In this document: one piece after another, positions 26,484-36,639 of the stretch
Numbering within the stretch: the stretch's first letter is position 1
How the letters are laid out: every line of letters begins with the position of its first letter
DNA from: Nocardia colli
Lineage (GTDB): Bacteria; Actinomycetota; Actinomycetes; Mycobacteriales; Mycobacteriaceae
Direction of reading: 5' to 3'
Assembly (NCBI RefSeq): GCF_008704205.1
Contig: NZ_VXLC01000003.1
Span: 682,001-746,000 of the forward strand
Length of the DNA: 64,000 bases
Notes under the pieces: model-generated
Database searches by the model: none
What the model was told of the DNA's origin: nothing
What the model saw: only the letters and a program-made list of their open reading frames with translations
Translations under genes and position numbers: made by a program

Positions 26484-26510
26484 GTCGACCGACTTGTTAA
26501 GTCGATCGAC
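26484..26510. promoter_or_regulatory. TetR operator between tetR and the DUF1295 gene
   Basis: The arms GTCGACCGACTT and AAGTCGATCGAC match as an inverted repeat with one mismatch around GTT. It lies 22 bases from the regulator's GTG, and an AATAAT -10-like hexamer for the DUF1295 gene follows at 26515-26520. Confidence 0.75.
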
Positions 26511-26547
26511 TTGGAATAATCTCTGAGCACCCGAACCAGGAGGCTCA

Positions 26548-27483
26548 GTGGCCGACTCCACGACCCGACAACCGATCCGGCGGTTCCTTTCCTCCGTGGT
26601 CTGCGTCCCGTTGTTCATCGCGATGCTGGTCGACGAGAACATCCGCACGTTCGCGATCGTCAACGCGGTAGCGCAGCTGGTGTTGTTCATCGCCGTCGCA
26701 TGCGTTCCGGCGTGGCGCACCCGCCGGATGACCTACGTCGACATCGCGTGGCCGTGGGGCCTGGTCGTGCTGGGCGTGGAAGTGCTGGCGTTCGGCGACT
26801 TCTCGCTGTTCGTTGGCGCGATCGCCTGCTTCTACCTGGTCGTCGGAGCCCGGATGGGACTCGCCGCGGTAGCCCTCTGGCGCACCGGCGAATTCGACAA
26901 GGAACTACCGCGGTATCGGTTCCAGCGGTTGCGCTGGCGGCGCACGTCGCTCGGCAGCGAGCGCGTGGACCTGGTCGCCGAAGTAATGGTGCAGGGCTGG
27001 GCGAACTGCACGGTGCTCGCGGTACCCGCCGCGCTCGCGGTCTCCACCGACAACCCGTCCTTCGGCGTGCTCAGCATCGTCGGACTGGCGGCCTGGGCCG
27101 GTTCCTGGATTCTGGAATCCACTGCGGACATGCAGAAGCTGCGCTTCGGCGCGGCCGCGAAACGGGCGGGCGTCAAGCACAGCTGCGATACCGGGCTGTG
27201 GAAGTACAGCCGGCACCCGAACTACTTCTTCCAATGGATGCAGTGGAACGCGGTGGTCATCATGTGCCTACCCGAACTCGTCGACCATCTCGGCCGGACG
27301 AACATCTACACCGGGATCTGGCTGGTCATCGGGTTGCTCGGCTGTTCGGCCACCATGTACTGGTGCCTGGTCTTCTACACCGGCGCCGTCCCCGCCGAGT
27401 ACTACAGCGTGCAGAAGCGTCCCGACTACCGCGACTATCAGGCGCGCACCAACCGGTTCTTCCCCGGACCAGCCCGGGTATAG
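26548..27483 (+). CDS. DUF1295 integral membrane protein (steroid 5-alpha-reductase-like fold)
   Basis: The 311-residue protein has about eight hydrophobic segments and the DUF1295 signature: MTYVDIAWPWGLVVLG near residue 60, and the C-terminal block KYSRHPNYFFQWMQWNAVV, VPAEYYSVQKRPDYRDYQ. That block is shared with steroid 5-alpha-reductase and isoprenylcysteine methyltransferase folds. It likely uses NADPH on a membrane lipid or isoprenoid, which is a family inference. GTG 26548 follows AGGAGG. It is controlled by the divergent TetR. Confidence 0.85.
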   Translation: MADSTTRQPIRRFLSSVVCVPLFIAMLVDENIRTFAIVNAVAQLVLFIAVACVPAWRTRRMTYVDIAWPWGLVVLGVEVLAFGDFSLFVGAIACFYLVVGARMGLAAVALWRTGEFDKELPRYRFQRLRWRRTSLGSERVDLVAEVMVQGWANCTVLAVPAALAVSTDNPSFGVLSIVGLAAWAGSWILESTADMQKLRFGAAAKRAGVKHSCDTGLWKYSRHPNYFFQWMQWNAVVIMCLPELVDHLGRTNIYTGIWLVIGLLGCSATMYWCLVFYTGAVPAEYYSVQKRPDYRDYQARTNRFFPGPARV

Positions 27484-27536
27484 GGCGGCGTGGCATGTCG
27501 CACACCCGACAAATCACCTGGTAGCGGTAACAATTC

Positions 27537-27574
27537 GAGCACCGCCCCGGCCCCCGGGAGTTCGGGGCGTGCTC
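27537..27574 (+). terminator. Hairpin terminator after the DUF1295 gene
   Basis: GAGCACCGCCCCG and CGGGGCGTGCTC pair around a 13-base loop, 54 bases past the stop codon. Confidence 0.65.
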
Positions 27575-27605
27575 CCGCTCGAGTTATTCGGTAAGTTGAT
27601 CACTT

Positions 27606-28847
27606 GTGCCCAAGTCCCGGATGCTGGAGTTTCCACGCACGGGCCCAACACTTTTCATACTGGCCGCGAGTGCCGCTCTGGCGGTGATCCTGCTGTTCAC
27701 CACGGTCGACCCGTGGCTGGACCGGGCAGGCATCCTGGACGGCGGGCTGGACGTGCACGTATACCGGGACGGCGCCTGGCGCATCCTGCACGGACTGCCG
27801 CTCTACACCGAGCCGACCATTGCTGGGCTCCTGTACACCTACACGCCCTTCTCGACCATCGCCTTCATCCCCATCGTCGCGATTCCGTGGCGGTGGGTCG
27901 CCGACACCTGGCTGATCTTGAATCTGCTGGTGCTCTTCGGCTGCGTCCTACTGAGCTGGCGCATCCTCGGCTACCGGATCAACCGCCAGCTCGCCGCCAT
28001 CAGCGCCCTGCTGGCGATCACCCTCGCGTTCATCGAACCGGTCCGCACCACCCTGTTCTACGGCCAGATCAACCTGATGCTGATGCTGCTGGTCTTGTGG
28101 GACTTCTCCCGCATCGACCGCAGCAGGCTGCGCGGCATCGGCGTCGGCATCGCCGCGGGCATCAAACTCGTCCCCGCCTACTTCGTCGTGCAGTTCCTCG
28201 CACTGCGCCAATGGCGTTCGGCCGGCACCGCGGTGGGCGCGTTCGTCGCCTCGATCGTGCTGGCCTGGATCGTGCTCCCCGCCGACTCCCGGCAGTACTG
28301 GACCTCGACCTTCTTCCAGTCCAATCGCATTGCCGACGACATGCACCCGTCGAATCAATCCATCCGCGGCGCCATCGCCCACCTGACCCACCACCCGGCA
28401 CCGGTCTGGCTGTGGCTGCTCATCGCCGGCACCGTCACCCTGGTCAGCCTGGCGATCACCGTCGGACTCTTCCGCCACGGCGAAACACTGCTCGCGGTAA
28501 CCCTGGCCGGCCTCACCGCCTGCGCGGTATCCCCGTTCTCCTGGGACCACCACTGGGTCTGGTTCGTCCCCCTGTTCGTCTACCTCGTGCACCGAGCGCA
28601 GTCCCACTGGGCCTGGTGGCTGGTCGCCGCAACGCTTTTCGTCTCGATCGGCGCGTGGACCTGGGAGTACGACCCCAACTACGTGGTCGTCGGCCTGTTC
28701 CTGTTCCCGCCATGGTGGCCGGGCGCGCAACTGCTGATCAACAGCTTCGTCATCGTCTACGCGATCGTGCTCATCGGCGCGACCATCGTCCTGTTCCGCC
28801 GCCGCGCGGGCCTCGAAGTCGCCGACGAGGTCCGCGCGGCGGCGTAA
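27606..28847 (+). CDS. GT87-type (DUF2029) polyprenol-phosphate-mannose-dependent mannosyltransferase
   Basis: The roughly 413-residue protein has ten or more membrane segments. It carries the GT-C type motif GGLDVHVYRDGAWRILHGLPLY in the first loop, FYGQINLMLMLLVLWDFSR, GIAAGIKLVPAYFVVQFLALRQWRSAG and the late CAVSPFSWDHHWVWFVP. These are typical of PimE and other DUF2029 enzymes that add mannose to phosphatidylinositol mannosides or lipoarabinomannan outside the membrane. GTG 27606 or ATG 27621 starts it. Its 3' end is only four bases from the convergent car gene. Confidence 0.87.
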   Translation: MPKSRMLEFPRTGPTLFILAASAALAVILLFTTVDPWLDRAGILDGGLDVHVYRDGAWRILHGLPLYTEPTIAGLLYTYTPFSTIAFIPIVAIPWRWVADTWLILNLLVLFGCVLLSWRILGYRINRQLAAISALLAITLAFIEPVRTTLFYGQINLMLMLLVLWDFSRIDRSRLRGIGVGIAAGIKLVPAYFVVQFLALRQWRSAGTAVGAFVASIVLAWIVLPADSRQYWTSTFFQSNRIADDMHPSNQSIRGAIAHLTHHPAPVWLWLLIAGTVTLVSLAITVGLFRHGETLLAVTLAGLTACAVSPFSWDHHWVWFVPLFVYLVHRAQSHWAWWLVAATLFVSIGAWTWEYDPNYVVVGLFLFPPWWPGAQLLINSFVIVYAIVLIGATIVLFRRRAGLEVADEVRAAA

Positions 28848-28851
28848 CCGC

Positions 28852-31800
28852 TCAGAGCAGGTGGAGCAGTTGCAGGTCGGTGACGTACTTGTCGATCAGT
28901 GCTTCGGTCAGGTGCGGGATGTCCTTCTCCGGCCCGATACCCGCGGCTTGCACCGCTGCCTGGAACTTCTTGGCGGGCAGTAGCGAGCCGCGGATCGGCG
29001 CACGCTGATGCCGGTAGGCGTCGAGCAGCGGCAGGACCGACGCCTGACGCTGCTTCTCCGGTAGCGCGCGGATGGCCGTTTCGAAGCGCGCGAACCACTC
29101 GGCGTAGTCGGTGATCCGCTGAATGGGACGGCCGGAATCGATCATCCAGTCGACGAATTCGTCCAGCGAGATGCCGTCGTCGTGCGGGTTCCAGGCATCG
29201 TAGGTCTGGAAACCTTCGGTGGCCTGGATGCCGAGGGTGGTGATCGCCTCGGCGGTGAAATCGGCGGGGAGACCGTCGTAGTGCGCACGCTGACGGTTGC
29301 CGGCGGCGTCGGTTGTGTAGAACGAGTACGGGGCGATGCCGGTGGCGGCGATGCTCAGGATGAGGCGGGTGAACACGTCGGGGACATTGAGTTGTCCGGC
29401 GTAGCGACGGTCGGCCAGGATCATGTCCGAACGGAACACCGCGACCGGCAGCCCGCACAGGTCGTGCGCCTCGCGCAGCAGGACCTCGCCGGCCCACTTG
29501 CTGTTGCCGTAGCCGTTGGCATACCCCTCGCGCACGGTGCGGACCGCGCTCATCTCGCGAATGTCGCTGTCCTCCTCGAACACCGAAGGATCGACCTGAT
29601 CCGCCACACCGACGGTCGACAGGTACGTGACCGGCTTGCGCCGCGCGGTGATGGCCAGGCGGATGATCTCGGCGGTGCCGACCACATTCGGCCCGAACAG
29701 CTGCCCATACGGGAGAACGTGATTGACCAGCGCGGCCGGGTGGACGATCAGGTCGACCGTCTCGGCGAGCCGTTGCCAGGTCGCTTCGTCCAGACCGAGA
29801 TCCGGGTCGCCGATGTCGCCGGCCAGCACCTCGAGGTTCCGGGCGGCCAGTTCCCGGTAGTGCGCGACGAGTGTCGGATCGCCGCTGTCGAACGCCGCAT
29901 CCAGGCGTTTGCGGGCCGCGGCCGCGTCGCTGCCGCGCACGATGCAGATCAGCTTTCCGCCGGTCCGGTCCAGCCGCTCCAGCCACTCCAGGCAGAGGAA
30001 GCGGCCGAGGTAACCGTTCGCGCCGGTCAGCAGGACCGTCTGCGCGGGCAGCGGAGCGGCGGGAATCGTGTTGGCGGCGGCCAGGGTTCGCGCATCGATG
30101 AACTTGTCCAGGGTGAGGTCGGCGGCGCGGATCTCCGGGCTGGCGCCGTGCACCGAGGTGACGGTGGGCCGCTTCGCGCCCGAATCCTGTTCGGCCTCGA
30201 TGTATTTCGCGATCTCCCGGAGGTTGTTCGCCGAGCTGATGATCACGCCGACCGGCACCTCGACGCCGAAGGTCTCGTTGAGCAGGTTCGAAAACGACAG
30301 CGCCGAAAGTGAATCGCCGCCGAGATCGGTGAAGTGCGCGTCGGGCCGTAGTTCGGTGGAGGCGATGCCGAGCAGGGCGCGCGCCGCGTGGCTCACCGTG
30401 TCGAGCACCGGACGGGTCGCGGCTTCGCGGCGCAGCTCCAGCATTTCGTCGCTCTGCCGGGCCGCGTGATCGGTGTAGATCTGCTCGAGGCGTTCCCCGT
30501 AGCGCTCCTTCAGCTTGGGGCGCAACAACTTCGCGATTCCGGAGAGCAGCCCGTTCTCCATGGTGAACGGCTCGGTCTCGATCAGGAATTCGCGCGGAAT
30601 CTCGTACGACTGCAGGTCCGCGCCCTTGGCCAGCTGCTGAATCGATTCGGCCAGTGCGGTTTTCAAGGCGTCGGGGTCGGTGTCGCGCAGCGCGGCCTCG
30701 GTGGGCACGATCACCGCGACCAGGTAGGAGCGCTCGCTGCTGCCGTAAATGTAGATCTGGCGGATCAGCGGGCTGCTCGCGAACACCGCCTCGAGATTGG
30801 CGACCGTCACGAACTCGCCCTGCGACAGCTTGAGCACGTTGTTGCGCCGATCGACGTACACCAGCTCATCGGGTCCGAGCTCGGCCACGATGTCGCCGGT
30901 CCGGTAGAAGCCGTCCTCGTCGAAGATCTCCGCGGTGATGTCGGGGCGCTTGTAGTACCCGGGGATCTGGGTCTTCGCCTTCACCAGGAACTCACCGCGC
31001 GGATACGGTTGATCGGTCCGGAAGTAGCCGAGTTCCGGCACGTCGACCAGCTTGTACTCGGTGACCAGCGGTCGCTGGATCCGATTGTCCATCAGGATGC
31101 CCGCACCGGCCTCGGTCGAGCCGTAACCATCGTGCAGCTGTACGTCGAGCACGGACTCCATGAACGACCGCATCTCCGCGGACAGTGGCGCGCTGCCGGC
31201 GATCACACCGAGCAGCCGTCCGCCCAGATAGTCCTGCCGCAGTTCGGTTTTCACCTCTTGCTCGAGCGCCTCGAGGTCGACGCCGACGCCGGAGCGCCGG
31301 TCCATCTCGCTGCGGTAGCGCTGAAAGATCATGTCGCACACGCGCGGAACGAAGAATGCCTCGGTAGGCCGAACCAAGGCGATGTCCTCGAACAGCGTCG
31401 ACATGTCGCTCTTGGCCGCGAAATACGCGGTGCCGCCGCGGGCCAGCACGCCGATCAACGACAGGCGGCCGGCGATGTGACTCATCGGCATGTAGTTCAG
31501 ATTGATGCCGACGCCGGTGGCCAGACCCTGCCAGCCCGCCCGCGCCAGGCGTTCGGTGTAGATCGCGCCCTTCGGCGTGCCCGTGCTGCCCGAGGTGTAG
31601 ATGAGCAGGGCGATCGGGTCGTCGTCGGGGTCCGGGACGAACAACGGGGCCTGCGGCAGTGCGCTGCCCCGCGCGAGCACGTCGGCGAGCGGCTCGACGG
31701 TTACCGAACTACCCGCATCGGCAAGGCGCTGACGGGCGGATTCGACCGCCGCACGCTGCGCGTCGTCTTCGGAGTGGTAGTCGAACACCACCAGACGCTC

Positions 31801-32358
31801 GGGCGAGGTGCCCGCGAGCAGGCAGTCGACAGCCGCCTCGAGATGATCCGGCGTCGAGGCGAGCAGGCGCGGCTCGGTCTCGGTGAGAATCGAGGTCAGC
31901 TGGGAGACCGCCGCGCTGGCCTGCAACGGCACGGTGACCGCACCCATATGCATGATGGCCAGGTCGAGGGTCAGATAGTCGGTGCTGGTGAAGCCGAGCA
32001 GTGCGATGAAATCGCCTGCGTGCAAAGGCTTTTCGGGGTCGTTTTGCCAGGCTGTCGCCACCGCACCGACCCGCCGCCACAATTCGCCATAGGTGATGGT
32101 CTCGAACCTCGGCAGCAACCGCACCGAACTAGCCCCGGTCACCTCGTCGGTGACCACCTCGAACGCTCGCTGACCGACCGCGGGCCGATCGGCATACCCG
32201 GCCATCGCCGTGGCAACGACCTCGGTCATCCGCTTCTCGGGTTCCCGCATGGCCGCGGCTACCGCCTCGATCGGCCGCGCGGCCTTGATCTGTTCGTCGT
32301 CGGCAAACAATTGCGCGATTCGGCGCTGTAGTCGCTCGTCGCGTGAACCAACCGCCAT
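28852..32358 (-). CDS. car: Carboxylic acid reductase (CAR)
   Basis: This 1168-residue three-domain enzyme reduces carboxylic acids to aldehydes with ATP and NADPH. The adenylation domain includes [15 protein letters not shown] and [11 protein letters not shown]. The carrier domain has its phosphopantetheine serine in LGGDSLSAL near residue 683. The reductase domain starts at [19 protein letters not shown] (about residue 776) and has YGNSK as the active Tyr-Lys pair. It follows the N. iowensis enzyme closely from memory. The start ATG opens [13 protein letters not shown], as in that enzyme. A phosphopantetheinyl transferase is required but none is in the window. It is divergent from an MFS exporter. 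Confidence 0.95.
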   Translation of the reverse strand: MAVGSRDERLQRRIAQLFADDEQIKAARPIEAVAAAMREPEKRMTEVVATAMAGYADRPAVGQRAFEVVTDEVTGASSVRLLPRFETITYGELWRRVGAVATAWQNDPEKPLHAGDFIALLGFTSTDYLTLDLAIMHMGAVTVPLQASAAVSQLTSILTETEPRLLASTPDHLEAAVDCLLAGTSPERLVVFDYHSEDDAQRAAVESARQRLADAGSSVTVEPLADVLARGSALPQAPLFVPDPDDDPIALLIYTSGSTGTPKGAIYTERLARAGWQGLATGVGINLNYMPMSHIAGRLSLIGVLARGGTAYFAAKSDMSTLFEDIALVRPTEAFFVPRVCDMIFQRYRSEMDRRSGVGVDLEALEQEVKTELRQDYLGGRLLGVIAGSAPLSAEMRSFMESVLDVQLHDGYGSTEAGAGILMDNRIQRPLVTEYKLVDVPELGYFRTDQPYPRGEFLVKAKTQIPGYYKRPDITAEIFDEDGFYRTGDIVAELGPDELVYVDRRNNVLKLSQGEFVTVANLEAVFASSPLIRQIYIYGSSERSYLVAVIVPTEAALRDTDPDALKTALAESIQQLAKGADLQSYEIPREFLIETEPFTMENGLLSGIAKLLRPKLKERYGERLEQIYTDHAARQSDEMLELRREAATRPVLDTVSHAARALLGIASTELRPDAHFTDLGGDSLSALSFSNLLNETFGVEVPVGVIISSANNLREIAKYIEAEQDSGAKRPTVTSVHGASPEIRAADLTLDKFIDARTLAAANTIPAAPLPAQTVLLTGANGYLGRFLCLEWLERLDRTGGKLICIVRGSDAAAARKRLDAAFDSGDPTLVAHYRELAARNLEVLAGDIGDPDLGLDEATWQRLAETVDLIVHPAALVNHVLPYGQLFGPNVVGTAEIIRLAITARRKPVTYLSTVGVADQVDPSVFEEDSDIREMSAVRTVREGYANGYGNSKWAGEVLLREAHDLCGLPVAVFRSDMILADRRYAGQLNVPDVFTRLILSIAATGIAPYSFYTTDAAGNRQRAHYDGLPADFTAEAITTLGIQATEGFQTYDAWNPHDDGISLDEFVDWMIDSGRPIQRITDYAEWFARFETAIRALPEKQRQASVLPLLDAYRHQRAPIRGSLLPAKKFQAAVQAAGIGPEKDIPHLTEALIDKYVTDLQLLHLL

Positions 32359-32600
32359 GGCAGATCTCCCTCGCTGAGAAAGTTGGAAACGCCCTATATC
32401 TCTGAAACAGGTTAGCCTGTCTAAGTATTTCGGGATAGACGGCGTTCCGGCGATGAATCAGGTGGTCTCCGCCACATCTCACCGGAATAATATGCCGCAG
32501 AACCGACATTCCTCGCGAACCGAGCGCTTATCCGGGTGTTGCCGATACTAGTTTTATTGGGCTCCTGTTACTGGTGTCGAACTACCCGCAAGATCAGTGC

Positions 32601-34052
32601 ATGACGCAGATCTTGTCGCCGGATTCGGCAGCCGCACAGCCGGTTACCGCGCCCCCGGCCGCACCACCCGCCGCGTACGGTGCGCGGCGCACCCTGGCAA
32701 TCCTCGCCGTAATTCTCACCGGTCAGTTCATGGCCGTGCTCGACGCCTCCATCGTCAATGTCGCGATTCCCTCGATTCGCAGTTCCCTGCACACCTCCGG
32801 CGCGGCTTTGCAGCTGATCGTGGCCGGATATGTGATCGCCTATGCCGTCCTGCTGGTGACCGGCGCCCGGCTCGGCGATCGATTCAGCCAGCGGCGGATG
32901 TTCATCGCCGGCTTGGCGCTGTTCACGCTCGCCTCACTGGTGTGCGGGCTGGCCTGGAACGAAACCTCGCTCATCGTGTTCCGCTTCGCCCAGGGTGTGG
33001 GCGCGGCGGCGATGGTGCCGCAGATCATGACGCTCATTCAGCGCAATTTCACCGGTAATGCCCGGGCCAAGGCGCTGAGCGTGTATTCGGCGATCATTTC
33101 CGGCGGCATGGTCGCCGGGCAGGTGCTCGGCGGGCTGATCGTCAGCGCCGACGTGTGGGGCAGCGGCTGGCGCGGGGTGTTCTTGGTCAACGTGCCTATT
33201 GGCCTGGTGCTGCTGGTAGTCGCGCCGCGGGTGCTGCCCACGGTGACCCAGCGTTTCGATCGCAAGCTCGACCTGGCCGGGCTGACCGTGCTCACCGTGG
33301 CGGTGCTGGCGCTGGTGCTGCCGTTGGTGCTGGGCCGCGAGCTCGACTGGCCGCTGTGGTCGTGGATCTCGTTGGGCGCGTGCGTGATCGCGTTCGCGGC
33401 GTTCGTCGGGATCGAGCGAGCCGTCGCGGCGCGCGACGGCGAGCCGTTGTTCTCGCACCGGGTGCTGGCCGCGCCGGGATTGCTGCTCGCCGCGGCGACG
33501 TTGTTCGTGGTGATGGCGACGTTCGGCGGCTGGATGTTCGTGATGGCCATCCACTTGCAGAGCACGCTCGGCTACAGCGCGCTGCATGCCGGCCTGCTGT
33601 TCATCCCGATGGGTCTGGCCTTCGCCGCCACCGGTCTGAACTGGGAGCGCATCCCACATCGCTTCCACGCCACGATGATTCCGCTCGGGCTCGTGCTGGC
33701 CGCGGCGAGCATGGTGGCCGTGGGCGTGTTGCTGCGCGACGGCGCCGAGGTCGGGCCGCTGGCACTGGTCCTGCTCGGGCTCTGCGGTGCGGGTAACGGG
33801 TTCGCGTTCAGTCCGCTGATGACGCGGACGCTGGCCAAAGTTCCGATGAGCCTGGCGGCGGACGCCAGCGGAATCCTGGTGACGAACGTGCAGCTCGGCA
33901 TCGTGGTCGGCATCGCCTCCTTCGGCACGCTGTTCCTCGGCCTGGCGGGTACCACGGCGCTGTCCGCGTCACACGCGCTCGGCGGCACGGCGATCGCCGA
34001 AGGGGTCACGGTGCTGATCGCGGCCGGTCTCTCGGCCCGCGCCGCACGGTAG
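32601..34052 (+). CDS. MFS exporter, EmrB/QacA-type
   Basis: The roughly 483-residue protein has the multi-helix DHA2 pattern, with motif C region GQFMAVLDASIVNVAIPSI in helix 1, GARLGDRFSQRRMFIAGL in loop 2-3, and FLVNVPIGLVLLVVAPRVLP in the middle. Total length suggests 14 helices. GTG 32574 is an alternative start; neither has a good ribosome site. It is transcribed away from car across a 242-base gap and may export products or substrates of that enzyme, though that is only a neighbourhood inference. A strong terminator follows. Confidence 0.88.
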   Translation: MTQILSPDSAAAQPVTAPPAAPPAAYGARRTLAILAVILTGQFMAVLDASIVNVAIPSIRSSLHTSGAALQLIVAGYVIAYAVLLVTGARLGDRFSQRRMFIAGLALFTLASLVCGLAWNETSLIVFRFAQGVGAAAMVPQIMTLIQRNFTGNARAKALSVYSAIISGGMVAGQVLGGLIVSADVWGSGWRGVFLVNVPIGLVLLVVAPRVLPTVTQRFDRKLDLAGLTVLTVAVLALVLPLVLGRELDWPLWSWISLGACVIAFAAFVGIERAVAARDGEPLFSHRVLAAPGLLLAAATLFVVMATFGGWMFVMAIHLQSTLGYSALHAGLLFIPMGLAFAATGLNWERIPHRFHATMIPLGLVLAAASMVAVGVLLRDGAEVGPLALVLLGLCGAGNGFAFSPLMTRTLAKVPMSLAADASGILVTNVQLGIVVGIASFGTLFLGLAGTTALSASHALGGTAIAEGVTVLIAAGLSARAAR

Positions 34053-34062
34053 GCAGCACGCG

Positions 34063-34095
34063 CGAATCCCGGGTCGCCCGCAGACCCGGGATTCG
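34063..34095 (+). terminator. Hairpin terminator after the MFS gene
   Basis: The perfect 13-bp stem CGAATCCCGGGTC / GACCCGGGATTCG has a 7-base loop and lies 10 bases after the stop codon. Confidence 0.8.
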
Positions 34096-34205
34096 TGCTG
34101 GCTGCACCGGCTTCGAATCACCCCGACGCAAACCGTCGCGCTCCCCCGCGCCGGAACGCATGCTCGAGGAGGGCTGCTTCGCCCGTCGGACAGAGAGGTG
34201 TCGAA

Positions 34206-35612
34206 ATGCCAGTGGGGCGAGCCGGTCTCGTTGGTGCGCCGCAGGTCTTCGAGTCGGTCGTCGACGCTATCGGGCATACGCCGCTGGTTCGGTTGAATCG
34301 GGTGCCGGCAGCCGGGGGCGCGGCGGTGTACGCGAAACTCGAGTTCACCAATCCCGGTGGCAGCGTGAAGGATCGGATCGCGCTGTCCATGGTGCGGGCG
34401 GCCGAGGCGAGCGGGGAGTTGCGCCCCGGCGGCACGATTGTCGAAGGGACATCGGGCAATACCGGCATCGGGCTGGCGCTGGTCGGGGCGGCGCTCGGGT
34501 ATCGGATCGTGGTTGTGGTGCCGGACAAGACAAGCCGGGAGAAGATCGCGATCCTGCGGGCGCTCGGCGCGGATGTCCGGGTGACGCCCGGTGGACGTCC
34601 CACGCATCACCCGGAGCACGTGCGCAATCTCGCGACTCGGCTCGCGGCCGAGCTACCCGGCGGGTGGCTGGCCGGTCAGTACGACAATCCGGCGAATCCC
34701 GAGGCGCACTACCGCACCACCGGGCCGGAGATCTGGGCGCAGACCGGCGGGCGCGTCACGCATTTCGTGGCGGGCATCGGGACCGGCGGCACCGTGAGCG
34801 GCGCCGGACGCTATCTCGGTGAGGTGTCCGACGGTCGCGTTCAGGTCATCGGGGCGGATCCCGAGCATTCGGTGTACGGCGGCGGGGACGGACGGGCGTA
34901 TTACGTCGAGGCGGTCGGTCATTTCCGGCATCCGGAGACCGTCGAGGACGAATGGCCGCAGTCGTATCACCGTGAGGTGTTGGCGCGGGTCGAACGGGTC
35001 AGTGACGCAGAGGCTTTCGCAGTGATCGCGCGATTGGCGCGGGAGGAAGGGCTGCTCGTCGGCGGGTCGGCCGGCGTCTCCGTTGCGGCGGCGCTGCGGG
35101 TAGCCGCCGAGCTGCCGCCGGAGGATCTGGTGGTGGTGATCGTGCCGGACTCCGGGCGGGCCTATCTGAGCAAGTATTTCGACGAGGAATGGGTCGGCAG
35201 GCTCGGCTTCGACGTCGGGGCCACAGAAACCGTCGGAGATGATCAGAGCCGTTCCGGCACTGTCGAATTCGTTCCGTCGACGGCGACTGTCGCCGAGGCG
35301 CTCGAAATACTCGGCGCGGCAACGGCTCTGCCCGTAGTCCTGGATCGGCCCGGATCGGTCGAGGTCGTGGTGGCCGAGATCCTCGGCTCCGCAGCGCACT
35401 CCACGCTGACCGCCGCACCGCTGGACGACCCGGTCACCGCGCACCTCGATCCCCCGCTCCTCGTGGTCGGCATCCGCGAATCCCGCGGTGCCGCCGCCGA
35501 ACGACTGACCGGCGATTCCCGCCCGGTACTCCTCGCCGACAACGGCGTCATCACCGCAATCCTCGATCGCACGGAAGAAGGTGTCGGATGGGCGTTTTCG
35601 CGCTCGGCATAG
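34206..35612 (+). CDS. Cystathionine beta-synthase / cysteine synthase with C-terminal CBS-like domain
   Basis: The 468-residue PLP fold-type II enzyme has its Schiff-base lysine in NPGGSVKDRIALSM near residue 45, the substrate loop VEGTSGNTGIGLAL, and the PLP phosphate site GIGTGGTVSGAGRYL. SGRAYLSKYFDEEWV ends the catalytic core. The last 110 residues look like a decayed CBS regulatory pair. It condenses serine (or an acyl-serine) with homocysteine or sulfide. ATG 34206 follows GAGAGG. It overlaps the next gene by 25 bases and heads a three-gene sulfur operon. Confidence 0.88.
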   Translation: MPVGRAGLVGAPQVFESVVDAIGHTPLVRLNRVPAAGGAAVYAKLEFTNPGGSVKDRIALSMVRAAEASGELRPGGTIVEGTSGNTGIGLALVGAALGYRIVVVVPDKTSREKIAILRALGADVRVTPGGRPTHHPEHVRNLATRLAAELPGGWLAGQYDNPANPEAHYRTTGPEIWAQTGGRVTHFVAGIGTGGTVSGAGRYLGEVSDGRVQVIGADPEHSVYGGGDGRAYYVEAVGHFRHPETVEDEWPQSYHREVLARVERVSDAEAFAVIARLAREEGLLVGGSAGVSVAAALRVAAELPPEDLVVVIVPDSGRAYLSKYFDEEWVGRLGFDVGATETVGDDQSRSGTVEFVPSTATVAEALEILGAATALPVVLDRPGSVEVVVAEILGSAAHSTLTAAPLDDPVTAHLDPPLLVVGIRESRGAAAERLTGDSRPVLLADNGVITAILDRTEEGVGWAFSRSA

Positions 35613-36625
35613 AACTCGACGGCGAAGGCTTCCACCCCGAGGCCTGGCGGCGCGCCGCGCACGCGCCGGATCGCCTGCTCACCGGCGACACCCTGCGCAC
35701 TCGCGTGGCGACGGCGGAGAACGCGGGCTTCACCCTCGTCACCTTCGCCGACTCCATCCTGCCGCCGGCGGCCATCGCGGGCCGCATCGACGCGGTCACC
35801 CGCGCGTCGTTCGTGGCCGCGACGACCAGCACCATCGGCCTGGTGCCCACGGTCGCCACCAGCTACGCCGAACCGTTCCACACGTCCTCGCAGATCGCGA
35901 CGCTCGACTACGCGTCGCGTGGCCGGGCCGGATGGATCGCCGAGCCGATCGATGACCCGCGGGCCGCCGCCGCCTGGGGACGCACGCAAGTCCCCGGCGA
36001 CGAACTCGCCAGGGAGCAGGACGATTCCATCGAGGTCGCCCGCCGCCTGTGGGACTCGTGGGACGACGACGCGGTGATCCGCGACTACCCCAACGGACGA
36101 TTCCTGGACCGGAACAGACTGCACTACATCGACTTTCGCGGCGAGACGTTCTCGGTGAAGGGACCGGCGATCGTGCCGCGCCCACCGCAGGGGCAGCCGG
36201 TGGTGTTCGGCGTGGACGGCGACGTCGACGTCCGGCTCGTCGCGGCCGACTCGGTCGCCGCCGCCATCGAATCGGCCGAGCAAGCACGCCCCGGTCTGGC
36301 GTTCGCCGAAATCGATGTCACCCTGGACACCCCCGGCGCCACCGCGGTCGAACGCCTCGGCGCCGCGCCCTCGAATTCCCCGGCCCGGCTGGCCTTTTCC
36401 GGCTCCGCGGCCGAGCTGGTCGACCTGCTGACCCATCTCAGCGCCCATCTCGACGGCGTGCGCCTGCACCCGGCGGTCATCGACGAGGACCTTCCGGTGC
36501 TCGCCCGCGAGGTCCTGCCCGCGCTGCTGCGCGCCGGCATCGCGCACCGTCCGGTGCCGGGTTCCACGCTGCGCGCCAACCTCGGCCTGGCCCGCCCCGC
36601 CACTCGCTACGCCGCGTCGAACTGA
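35588..36625 (+). CDS. LLM-class flavin-dependent oxidoreductase
   Basis: This 345-residue TIM-barrel protein opens with GVFALGIELDGEGFHPEAWR, followed by TSTIGLVPTVATSYAEPFHTSSQIATLDYASRGRAGWI, the core of DszA/NtaA/SsuD-like flavin monooxygenases. It starts inside the end of the CBS gene and precedes a second LLM gene by 14 bases. The middle (HYIDFRGETFSVKGPAIVPRPPQG) matches the substrate-loop region of this group. It likely uses reduced FMN from a separate reductase to cleave C-S or C-N bonds. The substrate is unknown. Confidence 0.85.
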   Translation: MGVFALGIELDGEGFHPEAWRRAAHAPDRLLTGDTLRTRVATAENAGFTLVTFADSILPPAAIAGRIDAVTRASFVAATTSTIGLVPTVATSYAEPFHTSSQIATLDYASRGRAGWIAEPIDDPRAAAAWGRTQVPGDELAREQDDSIEVARRLWDSWDDDAVIRDYPNGRFLDRNRLHYIDFRGETFSVKGPAIVPRPPQGQPVVFGVDGDVDVRLVAADSVAAAIESAEQARPGLAFAEIDVTLDTPGATAVERLGAAPSNSPARLAFSGSAAELVDLLTHLSAHLDGVRLHPAVIDEDLPVLAREVLPALLRAGIAHRPVPGSTLRANLGLARPATRYAASN

Positions 36626-36639
36626 CAGGAGCCAACGAC

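Noticed and set aside
34063..34205. Possible S-adenosylmethionine or other riboswitch before the CBS gene
   Set aside because: The leader contains the MFS terminator hairpin but none of the conserved SAM-I, SAM-II or SAM-IV core sequences I could recognise.
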